DNA of 64,000 nucleotides from Ideonella alba (GTDB lineage: Bacteria > Pseudomonadota > Gammaproteobacteria > Burkholderiales > Burkholderiaceae_C). Under the pieces are notes generated by a model. That model did no database searches, had not been told where the DNA came from, and saw only the letters and a list, made by a program, of their open reading frames with translations. How positions within the stretch are numbered: position 1 is the first letter of the stretch; every line of letters starts with the position of its first letter. A program made the position numbers and the translations under genes. Location of the stretch: assembly GCF_018069875.1 (NCBI RefSeq), contig NZ_JAGQDF010000017.1, forward strand, positions 1 to 64,000, read 5' to 3'. This document shows, one piece after another, positions 54,227 to 62,282 of the stretch.

Positions 54227-57052
54227 TCAGAACTTCACACGCGCCGTGAGGTAGTACTGGCGGCCGTTCTTGTAGATGGCGCGCGGCTGAACATCGGAGG
54301 CGTAGTTGACCAATGTCGGGTTGTTCAGGTTCTGCATGTCCAGGGTGATCCCGAAGTTGGCATTGAACTTGTAGCCCAAGGATGCGGACAACACGCCTAC
54401 GCCCTTCTGGAAGTACTCGGTTCCGCGGTCCAGACCCAGGAAGATGTCGTCCATGTGGTTGTAGTTGACGCGCGCCGAGAACACGTCGTTTTCGTAGTAG
54501 CCGGTCAGGTTGACGGCGTTCTTCACGTTTCCGCGCAGCAGCTTGCCGTCCTCGTCGCTGCCATTGGACAGGGTGTAGTTGGCGCCGACGCCGAAGTTGT
54601 TGCCAATGGGCGTCTCGAACGCGAACTCCATGCCCGAGACGGTGGCTTTCTTGTTCGTCAGGCCGGTGATGACAAATTGACGATCGACCAGTTGCACATC
54701 CCCGCCGCCGCCGGTATTGCCCAGCAGCACGGGGTAGGTCGCCGTGAAGCTGCCGTTGGTGATGTAGCTGGCCAGATCCATGTGGAACGCACCCACCGAG
54801 GCATAGGCCCGTGGTGCGAAGTACCACGAGATATTGGCGTCGATGTTGGTAGAGCGCACCGGCTTCAAGCCGGGATTGCCGGCCGTGCCGCCGCCCACGG
54901 CGGCGTTGTCCAGGAACATGCCGTTGGTGTTCAACGAGGTGTAGGCCGAAAGCGCCGTGTAGTCGGCCCGTGTCATCGTGCGGCTGACGGACATCCGGCC
55001 GACGACGTCTTTGGTGATGTCCAGGCGCACGCTGGCACTGGGCAGCACGTCGGTGTAGGTGCGGGAGTCGGACGTGGCATTGAAGTTGCCGAAGAGCGAT
55101 GAGACGTCGGGGGTCTCACCGTCGCGGCTGGGGCGGAACGAGCCCGAGGTCTGCTTGGTGCGCACCAGCCGCACGCCAACGTTGCCGCCCCAGGCATCGC
55201 CCTCCAGATTGGCCTGCACGTAGACTGCCGTGGTCGACTCTTTCACGCTGTATTCGCCGCCGTCAAATGGCGAGCGGCGCGCGATGGGGTCGCGGTTGGC
55301 GAAGCTGGCGTTGTAGGCGGCCAGCGCATCGGCGGGGATGTAGCCGATCTGGGTCGGAAAGCCCGAACCGAGGCCGCTGCCGAAGTTGGACGGGTAGCTC
55401 GCTGAAAGTGCCGGCAGGCTGGCCGCGGCGAAGGGCGAGTTCTGCGGCGCATCGACGCCATTGACGGCGCACGCGCTGGGTTGACTCCAGTCGAAGCCCG
55501 TCACGCGATATGGGGTGCCGCTGGCGCAGCCCGGCCCTTGGTTGACCGTGGGGTCGGTGTGGCGCTTGTGCGTGGCACTGCGCGCGCCGAACTTCAGGCT
55601 GCGCAGCATGCCCGTGTCCAGCTTGTACTCGGCATCCAGTTGCGCCCAGTCTTCCTTGTCGTGCACCACCACGTTCTGCGTACCGAAGATCCAGTCCGCC
55701 GTCATGCTCGGGTTGTTGAAGGAGAAGGCGGGTGCCGAGTGCGGGCCGTTGATCGCAAAGCCAGCGCGGTCGGTGCGGATGGCCAGTTCCACCACGTCCT
55801 GGCTCAGCGTCTTGCCCTTGCCCTTGGTGGTTCCGATGTTGCTGCTGAGCGTCAGCGCGTTGCTGAGCTTGAACGTGCCTTCGAGGTTGAAGAAGCTGCT
55901 TTCGGCCGACGCGTCGCGGGAGATCATGTCGTAGTAGCCGGCGGTGCTGGCATTGGCCCAGTTGAAGGTGCCGCCGGTCAGCGTACGGTCGCCGTTCTTG
56001 CCGGTCGTGATCTCGTAGTTGGAGAGGGTCGCACTGTTGATCAGGCCGGGGCGCACGGCCATCAGGTAGTTGCGGTTGTAGTTCTCGGCGCCCAGTTTGG
56101 AGCTGAAGCCTGTCAGCACCAGGTCGATGTCCTTGGTGGGGCGGAACTGGGCCTTTACGAGGCCGCCCTTGCGCTCGCGGGTCTGTTCGAAGAGAGCTGA
56201 GCCGATCAGATCGGGCAAGTAGACGCCCGCCAGCTCCGGGTGGGCCGCCACCAGGTTGGGCGCGTTGCTGCTGTCCAGCCGGTTGAAGAAGCCCAATGTC
56301 TCGACGCCGTCGCGACGCAGGCTGCGCTTTTCCGAGAAGGCCTGCACCATCAGGCCGAAAGTGCGCTCGTTGTTGCGGAAGTTCAGCAGCGCACTGGCCT
56401 GAGGATCGCTCTCACCCGCCAGATCGGAATAGACCATGCCAAGGCTGGCTTCAAACGTGAGGTTCTTGCGGAATTCCAGCGGCGTACGCGTGATGATGTT
56501 GATCGACCCCGCCGTGCCGCCTTCAATCTGCGAGGCCTCCGCGCTCTTGTGCACTTCCACGCGCGACACCAGTTCCGAGGGCAGCAGCGTGTAGCTCACG
56601 CTGCGGCCCACACCGGCACCGGTCTGGTCCAGCACGAACCAGTCACCGTTGGCAATGGCGTGGCCGTCCACCAGGGTTTGCGTGAGGCTGGGGTTGGTAC
56701 CGCGCAAGCCCACGCGGTCGCGCTCGTCGAAGCCGCCGGAACCTGCAGCGGCACTGGTGATCACGGAGATGCCGGCAATGCGCGACAGTGAGTCGGCGAC
56801 GTTTTTGTCGGGCATCTTGCCGATGTCCTCGGCGGTGACGACGTCAATGTTTGCATCGGCCAGACGCTTGACGTTGATGGCCTGCTGCAGCGACGCGCGG
56901 ATGCCGGTGATCTCAACCGTCTGCGTCGGCACCTCGGCTTTGGCAGCCGGCGCGCTGGCGGGCGTTGCGGGCGGGGCGGTCTGGGCAAGGGTGGACACCG
57001 GCATCGACAGCAGCGCCACGGCTGCGGTGATCGGCGAAAGGCGGAACTTCAT
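54227..57052 (-). CDS. TonB-dependent receptor, probably for chito-oligosaccharides
   Basis: 941 residues from ATG 57052 (AGGAG upstream). Signal peptide MKFRLSPITAAVALLSMPVS...LAQ, then a possible TonB box region (TQTVEITGIRASLQQAINVK), plug domain (DVVTAEDIGKMPDKNVADSL; VGLRGTNPSLTQTLVDGHAI; RVEVHKSAEASQIEGGTAGS) and a 22-strand barrel ending in aromatic KNGRQYYLTARVKF. Large receptors of this Caulobacter/Xanthomonas carbohydrate type import oligosaccharides. The setting between chitinase and nag genes and the shared operator motif point to chito-oligosaccharides; substrate is inferred. Confidence 0.93.
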   Translation of the reverse strand: MKFRLSPITAAVALLSMPVSTLAQTAPPATPASAPAAKAEVPTQTVEITGIRASLQQAINVKRLADANIDVVTAEDIGKMPDKNVADSLSRIAGISVITSAAAGSGGFDERDRVGLRGTNPSLTQTLVDGHAIANGDWFVLDQTGAGVGRSVSYTLLPSELVSRVEVHKSAEASQIEGGTAGSINIITRTPLEFRKNLTFEASLGMVYSDLAGESDPQASALLNFRNNERTFGLMVQAFSEKRSLRRDGVETLGFFNRLDSSNAPNLVAAHPELAGVYLPDLIGSALFEQTRERKGGLVKAQFRPTKDIDLVLTGFSSKLGAENYNRNYLMAVRPGLINSATLSNYEITTGKNGDRTLTGGTFNWANASTAGYYDMISRDASAESSFFNLEGTFKLSNALTLSSNIGTTKGKGKTLSQDVVELAIRTDRAGFAINGPHSAPAFSFNNPSMTADWIFGTQNVVVHDKEDWAQLDAEYKLDTGMLRSLKFGARSATHKRHTDPTVNQGPGCASGTPYRVTGFDWSQPSACAVNGVDAPQNSPFAAASLPALSASYPSNFGSGLGSGFPTQIGYIPADALAAYNASFANRDPIARRSPFDGGEYSVKESTTAVYVQANLEGDAWGGNVGVRLVRTKQTSGSFRPSRDGETPDVSSLFGNFNATSDSRTYTDVLPSASVRLDITKDVVGRMSVSRTMTRADYTALSAYTSLNTNGMFLDNAAVGGGTAGNPGLKPVRSTNIDANISWYFAPRAYASVGAFHMDLASYITNGSFTATYPVLLGNTGGGGDVQLVDRQFVITGLTNKKATVSGMEFAFETPIGNNFGVGANYTLSNGSDEDGKLLRGNVKNAVNLTGYYENDVFSARVNYNHMDDIFLGLDRGTEYFQKGVGVLSASLGYKFNANFGITLDMQNLNNPTLVNYASDVQPRAIYKNGRQYYLTARVKF

Positions 57053-57153
57053 GGAGCTCTCCTGGGTGTAAAGGGTGCAACGAGGGTGCGGCTCGATCAC
57101 GCATGCCAGACCTGCATGGGGCACGCTTGCGGTGCAGTCTAGCCAGGTGCAAT

Positions 57154-57167
57154 CCACTTTACTACCA
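57154..57167 (-). promoter_or_regulatory. putative GntR operator upstream of TonB receptor
   Basis: Minus strand TGGTAGTAAAGTGG, 13 of 14 positions identical to the motifs at nagK and at the deaminase promoter. It lies 101 bp before the receptor ATG. TAAAGT inside it could again serve as -10, but no good -35 box is visible 17 bases upstream here. Confidence 0.6.
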
Positions 57168-57258
57168 CTTGCCCTTCGTACTTTCCCGGATAGGCTCGGT
57201 TTTGCAGCGGTTCTGCGAACAGATCGGCTGCCATCGCCCGAACGGGTCAGATCGAGGC

Positions 57259-57289
57259 TTGACCACTTTCATTGCTGGTACTAAAGTGG
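57259..57289 (+). promoter_or_regulatory. deaminase-operon promoter with overlapping putative GntR operator
   Basis: TTGACC (57259-57264), 17 bases, TAAAGT (57282-57287): the same geometry as at nagK. The motif TGGTACTAAAGTGG (57276-57289) overlaps the -10 box, and ACCACTTT (57262-57269) with AAAGTGGT (57283-57290) forms a perfect inverted repeat across the promoter. The transcript would have a leader of about 145 bases before GTG 57441. Confidence 0.65.
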
Positions 57290-57440
57290 TATTTCTGCTG
57301 CGTGGCCTTGGCCAACGCCCTTACATCACAGCGATCAGGCCCATGACCCAGCACTTCCGTGCGTCCGTGCCCGCAAACAACCGCTCCCAAAGGCGATCCG
57401 GCAGACGTGCCGGCAAGCCTTCGACAGTAAAGAGGCGCCG

Positions 57441-58649
57441 GTGGCCGACAGCCTCCTAGGAGGCTGTCGGACTTGGGGCGCCGATAGCGAAAATTGGCCC
57501 CAGCGAGCGGATTTTTTGCCGGATTCGCCGCCCCATAGCCCCGCTATGGGGCAAGAAGACGGTGAAAAAGCCGCCGCTGCGGCCGATTTGCAGCCGGCGA
57601 CTCCCAAGTCCGACAGCCTCCTAGCCACCCGCAGCCAGATGGCCCAGGAGTGCCGCGCGGCGCCAGACAACGTGGCCGTGCAGCTGGCACGTGACACCGA
57701 GCGCTATAGGCACCTGGCGGCGCTGCTTCGCGAACATCCGCCGATTCAGGCCGTGACCATCGCACGCGGCAGCTCGGACCACGCCGCGCACTACCTCGCG
57801 TACCTGCTGATGCATCGTCTGGGCCTGTGGGTGTCGTCGATGCCCATGTCCCTGGTCACGCTGTACGGCAGCCCGATGCAGTGTCAGGGTGTGCTTGCGC
57901 TGGCCTTGTCGCAGTCCGGGCAGAGCCCTGACCTGATCGCGCCCGTGGAACACCTGCGGCGCGGGGGCGCTCGCACCGTCGCTTGGGTCAACCAGCCGGA
58001 CTCTCCACTGGCCGCCGCGGCCGAGTTTGATCTGCCTCTGCATGCGGGGCCGGAACTGTCGGTAGCGGCCACCAAGAGTTACATCGCGCAATTGGTCGCT
58101 GCAGCTCGATTGGTCGCGCATTGGCAACAGGACGAAGCGCTTCTGGGCGCACTGCAGGCCTTGCCCGATGGCCTGCAGGCTGCCGCCCGCCTGGATTGGA
58201 GTCGTGCGGTCGACGCTCTGCGCGGTACAACACAGTTGTTCGTCATCGGCCGCGGTCCTTGCCTGGCTGTGGCAGAGGAAGCGGCCTTGAAGTTCAAAGA
58301 GACCTGTGGCATCGCGGCCGAGGCCTTTTCCAGCGCCGAAGTTCAACACGGCCCGATGGCGTTGGTGCGCGATGGTTTTGCGGCATTGGTGTTGGCGCCC
58401 CGTGGGCCAGCGCAGGCCGGCACGGTGGCCCTGGCGCAACGCCTGCGCGACCAAGGTGCCACCGTTGTGCTGGCCGCACCGCCCGGAACGCCCGGCGCTG
58501 ACCTGCCGCTCGCGATGGCTGCGCACGAGCTGCTCGACCCCATCACCCTGGTGCAAAGCTTCTACCCCATGGTCGAACAACTCGCCCGCGAACGTGGCAT
58601 GGACCCTGACCGTCCGCCGCACCTGCGCAAGGTCACGCGCACCGCATGA
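57441..58649 (+). CDS. SIS-type glucosamine-6-phosphate deaminase (NagB-II-like), with in-frame insert
   Basis: 402 residues from GTG 57441 (AAGAGG upstream). From about residue 60 it is a double-SIS protein of the AgaS/NagB-II/GlmS-C type: TIARGSSDHAAHYLAYLL, LALALSQSGQSPDLIAPVEH, ELSVAATKSYIAQLVAAARL, VIGRGPCLAVAEEAALKFKE and SSAEVQHGPMALV. It should convert GlcN6P to fructose-6-phosphate and ammonia. Residues 6-61 are encoded by palindromic element copy 2, inserted in frame between VADSLL and ATRSQMAQECRAAP; homologues normally begin near the latter. The stop overlaps the GH3 gene (ATGA). Confidence 0.88.
   Translation: MADSLLGGCRTWGADSENWPQRADFLPDSPPHSPAMGQEDGEKAAAAADLQPATPKSDSLLATRSQMAQECRAAPDNVAVQLARDTERYRHLAALLREHPPIQAVTIARGSSDHAAHYLAYLLMHRLGLWVSSMPMSLVTLYGSPMQCQGVLALALSQSGQSPDLIAPVEHLRRGGARTVAWVNQPDSPLAAAAEFDLPLHAGPELSVAATKSYIAQLVAAARLVAHWQQDEALLGALQALPDGLQAAARLDWSRAVDALRGTTQLFVIGRGPCLAVAEEAALKFKETCGIAAEAFSSAEVQHGPMALVRDGFAALVLAPRGPAQAGTVALAQRLRDQGATVVLAAPPGTPGADLPLAMAAHELLDPITLVQSFYPMVEQLARERGMDPDRPPHLRKVTRTA
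57456..57624 (+). repeat. 169-bp palindromic element, copy 2 (in frame in deaminase gene)
   Basis: Begins CTAGGAGGCTGTCGGACTTG and ends with its reverse complement; inner palindrome CCCCATAGC-CCC-GCTATGGGG. The reading frame passes through it without a stop and encodes RADFLPDSPPHS, MGQEDGEKAAAAADLQPATP and KSDSLL, the same peptide (few changes) as in the chitinase gene. Confidence 0.92.
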
Positions 58650-60154
58650 GCTCTATCGCGCACATGGACCGCAGCGATGCACTGCGACTGGCGGCATCGC
58701 TGGTCATGATCGACATCGAGGGCACGGCCCTGAACGCCGCCGAGATCGAACTGTTGCGACGTCGCCCGGTGCGTGCCGTGTGCCTGTTCCGCAAGAATCT
58801 CGACGGCTTGGCGGGTACAAGGCGGCTGACGGCGCACTTGCATGCACTGCTGGGGACCAAGGCGCTGGTCGCGATGGACCAGGAAGGAGGCGCCGTCTCG
58901 CGGGCCACGTTCGTGCCCGTGGGGCCGGCCGGCATGGCCCTGGGGGCTGTGGGCGACGCCGACATCGCGCGCCAGGTCGGCGCGGCCACGGCCCGCTCGA
59001 TGGCCTGGTTGGGGGTGAACTGGAACTTTGCGCCCGTGCTGGACGTGAACAGCAATCCGGCCAATCCGGTGATCGGCGAGCGCAGCTTTTCCGACGACCC
59101 CGACGAGGTTTCACGGCTGGCCGGAGCCTGGATGGCTGGCAGCCTGCTGGAAGGCGTCGCCTGCTGCGTCAAGCACTTCCCCGGTCATGGCGACACTCAC
59201 GAAGACTCCCACCATGCGCTGCCAGAGGTCGACAAGACCCTGGCTGAACTGGAAGCTCTGGAGTTGCGGCCCTTCCACGCGCTGCACGAGCAGGCACCGG
59301 CGCTGATGACCGCCCACATCGTGTACCGCCAACTCGATGCTGACCGGCCGGCCACACTGTCGCGCTTTTTCCTGACCGAACTTCTGCGGCACCGCATCGG
59401 CTACCAGGGTGTGGTCATCACAGACGCCTTGATGATGCGCGCCATTGCCGACCGCTGGGGCCATGCGCGCGCTGCCGTGCTCGCACTGGCAGCGGGTGCT
59501 GACATGGTGCTGGCGCAAGGCAGCCTGCAAGAGCAGGAAGACACCGTGGACGCGGTGGCTGATGCCCTGGTCGACGGCCGCCTGGACCCTGCTCAGCTTC
59601 AGCGCGCGAGCCAGCGCATAGATGCCCTGGCCGAGCGCTTTCCGGCACGGCTGCGCGATGTCGATGCCGCGCGCTGGACCGCCGACATGCAACTGATGCA
59701 GCTGACCGCCGAACGTGCCTTGACCACCCTGCGCGCTGCGCAGGCACCGCGCGGTCCGCTGCGCGTCATCACCCAGGCAGAAGTGGCCAGTGACGGTGTC
59801 AGCGAAGCCGGTCCTTCTGCGCAGGAGCTGGCCTCGTTGTGGCCCCGTGGTACGGACATCGAGTGGCTGGTCGTTCCGAGACTGGTGGCGATGCGTGGCC
59901 AGGACATCCCGCGCGACCACCGCTGCAACGTGCTGGCCTCCAACACGCGCCAGCGCTACCCTTCAGCCGCGCGTGATTGGCCCATCGATCTGCATCTGGC
60001 CCTCTGGAACCCGTTTCAGGCCCTTGACCTGAATGCACCCACTGTGCTGACCTGGGGCTACGACGCGCCAGCGCTGCGCGCGCTGAGTGCCTGGCTTGCC
60101 GGCCACCTGACCGCCACCGGCCGTCCTCCGATTCGCGCTCTGGAGATGTCATGA
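58646..60154 (+). CDS. GH3 beta-N-acetylhexosaminidase (NagZ-like)
   Basis: 502 residues, no signal peptide, hence cytoplasmic. GH3 landmarks: LVAMDQEGGAVSRATFVPVG, LGVNWNFAPVLDVNSNPANP, the acid/base loop CVKHFPGHGDTHEDSHHALP (K-H-F-P-G-H-G and D-S-H) and the nucleophile Asp in VVITDALMMRAIAD. It should release GlcNAc from chitobiose or from anhydromuropeptides. The C-terminal 150 residues (from about 350) are absent from E. coli NagZ (341 residues) and resemble a GH3 C-terminal domain. It overlaps both neighbours by 4 bp. Confidence 0.9.
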   Translation: MSSIAHMDRSDALRLAASLVMIDIEGTALNAAEIELLRRRPVRAVCLFRKNLDGLAGTRRLTAHLHALLGTKALVAMDQEGGAVSRATFVPVGPAGMALGAVGDADIARQVGAATARSMAWLGVNWNFAPVLDVNSNPANPVIGERSFSDDPDEVSRLAGAWMAGSLLEGVACCVKHFPGHGDTHEDSHHALPEVDKTLAELEALELRPFHALHEQAPALMTAHIVYRQLDADRPATLSRFFLTELLRHRIGYQGVVITDALMMRAIADRWGHARAAVLALAAGADMVLAQGSLQEQEDTVDAVADALVDGRLDPAQLQRASQRIDALAERFPARLRDVDAARWTADMQLMQLTAERALTTLRAAQAPRGPLRVITQAEVASDGVSEAGPSAQELASLWPRGTDIEWLVVPRLVAMRGQDIPRDHRCNVLASNTRQRYPSAARDWPIDLHLALWNPFQALDLNAPTVLTWGYDAPALRALSAWLAGHLTATGRPPIRALEMS

Positions 60155-61413
60155 ACACGTCCGCACTGCGCTGGGTGCCCAGCCTGTACTTCGTCCAGGG
60201 TCTGCAGTTCTTTGTCGTCATGCTCATTGCCGGACTGATGTTCAAGAACCTCGGCGTGGGCAATGCCGACATCGCGCGCTGGACAGGTCTGATGGGCTTG
60301 GCCTGGGCGTTCAAGCCGCTGTGGAGCCCGCTGATCGAGCTGGTGGCCAGCAAGAAGCGCGTGGTCGTGATGTCACAGTTTCTCAGCGCCATGGGCCTGG
60401 CCGCGGTGGCGTTGGCCTTGCAGCTTCCGGCCTGGTTCGTCCTGTGCATTGCCGTGTTTTTTGTGCTCGCCTTCGCCTCGGCCACACACGACATTGCCTG
60501 TGACGGCCTGTATATGGCCTCGCTGGATGCCAAGCGGCAGGCGGCTTATGCCGGCTGGCAGGGCGCCTTCTTCAATGCCAGCAAGTTCCTGACCCTGGGA
60601 GGCCTGCTCGTACTGGCTGGCTGGCTGGAAAAGCGCCATGGCGTGGCCAACGCCTGGTCGGCCATTTTTCTGCTGCTGGCGCTGGTGCTGGCTGGCTTGG
60701 CAGCCTGGAACGCCCGTGTGCTGCCCAGCGCCATCGGCAGTCCGCCAGCACGTGGGCAGCTGTGGGCGAACTTTGCCGAGGTGCTGATGGACTTCCTGAA
60801 GAAGCCTGGCATCGGCTGGGCCTTTCTGTTCATCGTCCTGTTCCGCTTTGCAGAAGGTCAGGTGCAGACCATTGGACCGCTGTTCCTGATCGAGCCCCGG
60901 GAGCAGGGCGGCCTCGGGCTCAGCACCGAACAGGTTGGCGGCATCTACGGCACGGCCGGTACGGCGGCCTTTCTGGTCGGATCCATCCTGAGCGGCTACT
61001 TCACCGCAGCGCTGGGTCTGCGCCGCGCGATGCCTGTCCTGCTGCTTGCCATGATGATTCCCAACGCCACATTCTGGTGGTTGGCCCATGCGCTGCCCAC
61101 GGATGCCTGGCTCACCACTGCAGCCATCGCCATCGAGATGGCAGGCTACGGCTTTGGCTTTGTGGGCATGATTCTTTTCATCATGCAGGTGGTTGCTCCT
61201 GGTCGCTTCAGCACGGCGCACTATGCGCTGGGCAGCGGCGTCATGCAGCTGGGGTTCATTTTCAGCAAGACCATCAGCGGCGACGTCCAGCAGGCGCTGG
61301 GCTACGACACCTTCTTTGCCTGGACCATGGTGGCAGGTCTGCCTGCGCTGTTGTTGTGGCTGTGGGTACGGCGGCGTATCGGCGCGCCCGCACCTGAGCC
61401 CGCCGCAGGATGA
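60151..61413 (+). CDS. AmpG-like MFS permease
   Basis: 420 residues with about 12 hydrophobic segments. The first half carries the AmpG/MFS landmarks LMGLAWAFKPLWSPLIELVA, SATHDIACDGLYMASLDAKR and GWQGAFFNASKFLTLGGLLV. AmpG-type carriers import GlcNAc-containing disaccharides. Wedged between the hexosaminidase and glycosidase genes with ATGA overlaps on both sides, it is the probable inner-membrane step for chitobiose or GlcNAc. Substrate inferred from context. Confidence 0.85.
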   Translation: MNTSALRWVPSLYFVQGLQFFVVMLIAGLMFKNLGVGNADIARWTGLMGLAWAFKPLWSPLIELVASKKRVVVMSQFLSAMGLAAVALALQLPAWFVLCIAVFFVLAFASATHDIACDGLYMASLDAKRQAAYAGWQGAFFNASKFLTLGGLLVLAGWLEKRHGVANAWSAIFLLLALVLAGLAAWNARVLPSAIGSPPARGQLWANFAEVLMDFLKKPGIGWAFLFIVLFRFAEGQVQTIGPLFLIEPREQGGLGLSTEQVGGIYGTAGTAAFLVGSILSGYFTAALGLRRAMPVLLLAMMIPNATFWWLAHALPTDAWLTTAAIAIEMAGYGFGFVGMILFIMQVVAPGRFSTAHYALGSGVMQLGFIFSKTISGDVQQALGYDTFFAWTMVAGLPALLLWLWVRRRIGAPAPEPAAG

Positions 61414-62273
61414 TCGCGACACTGGCGCTGGCTGGCGCCTTGTTCTTCGACGACTTCAGCCAAGCCGACCGGCAGGCACTGGTGCAAAGCGGTTGGACAC
61501 TGCGCGACAAGATCGGTCATCCCGGCATCGTCGGTGCACGCTGGGACGCGGGGCACATCGAACTGGTTGCCGACCCTCAGCAGCCGAACAACCGCCTGTT
61601 GCGTCTGCATGCGGCCACCGACGGCACGCCAGAAGGCAGCTACCAGACACAGCTTTGCCGCGCACCGAAGACGCTGTGGGGGACCACCAGCGCGCGCATA
61701 CGCTTCAGCGACCAACCGCACACGGGCGCCGACGGTGATGCCGTGATCCAGGCCTTTTTCCAGGTCAGCCCCCTGCGCTTTGACTATGACCCGCTGTTCA
61801 GCGAGCTGGATTGGGAGTACCTGCCCAACGGCGGTTGGGGCGCAACCGAAACTCGGCTGTACGGCATTGCCTGGCAGACCGTGCGCCTGGAGCCCTGGGA
61901 TGCCCACAACCTCAGCACGGAAGTCAAGCGCAGCTTTGGAGACCGCTGGACCCAGCTCACCGTGCAAAGCACGCCGCAAGGCAGCCGATGGTTCGTTGAC
62001 GGCCGACAGGTGGCGTGGCATGCAGGGCGCACGGTGCCCCGGCAAGCCATGTCGCTGGCCTTCAGCCACTGGTTTTCGCCCAGCGGGCTGTTGCCCGTGA
62101 GCGCGGGTGCCCCGCGTCACTACAGCTTTGATGTCGACTGGGTGCTGCATCTGCCCGATCAATCGGCGTCACCGCAGGCGATGCGTCAGCGCGTGCAGGC
62201 ACTGCGCCGCGCGGGCGTGGCCCAGCAGGACAACCTGCCGCCGCCAGAACAGCCTGCACGCTGCGATTTTTGA
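61410..62273 (+). CDS. GH16-like glycoside hydrolase
   Basis: 287 residues of a concanavalin-like fold: LFFDDFSQADRQALVQSGWT at the start, NRLLRLHAATDGTPEGSYQT, then FSELDWEYLPNGGWG with E-L-D-W-E, fitting the E-x-D-x-E catalytic signature of GH16, and RWFVDGRQVAWHAG. GH16 enzymes cut beta-linked glucans and galactans; activity on chitin or related polymers is inferred from context. The N-terminus is oddly short: MIATLALAGA leads straight into the catalytic domain, so a normal signal peptide is doubtful. ATG overlaps the permease stop. Confidence 0.75.
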   Translation: MIATLALAGALFFDDFSQADRQALVQSGWTLRDKIGHPGIVGARWDAGHIELVADPQQPNNRLLRLHAATDGTPEGSYQTQLCRAPKTLWGTTSARIRFSDQPHTGADGDAVIQAFFQVSPLRFDYDPLFSELDWEYLPNGGWGATETRLYGIAWQTVRLEPWDAHNLSTEVKRSFGDRWTQLTVQSTPQGSRWFVDGRQVAWHAGRTVPRQAMSLAFSHWFSPSGLLPVSAGAPRHYSFDVDWVLHLPDQSASPQAMRQRVQALRRAGVAQQDNLPPPEQPARCDF

Positions 62274-62282
62274 GAACAGCCC

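Larger units (their letters stand above)
57053..57440. promoter_or_regulatory. divergent regulatory region, receptor versus deaminase operon
   Basis: 388 bp without a gene. It holds the inverted operator-like site at 57154-57167 (receptor side) and the promoter/operator at 57259-57289 (deaminase side). Next to the deaminase start lies GGCCGACAGCCTCC, a partial match to the end of the 169-bp palindromic element. Confidence 0.7.

Noticed and set aside
52526-55102. Two long plus-strand frames opposite the halogenase-like and receptor genes
   Set aside because: Antisense to confidently identified genes; low-complexity Gly/Val/Arg/His composition and no ribosome sites.
57441-57624. Deaminase start placed downstream of the palindromic insert (for example near the Met of ATRSQM)
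   Set aside because: That ATG (about 57639) has no ribosome site, whereas GTG 57441 has AAGAGG correctly spaced and the frame is open throughout; not fully excluded.
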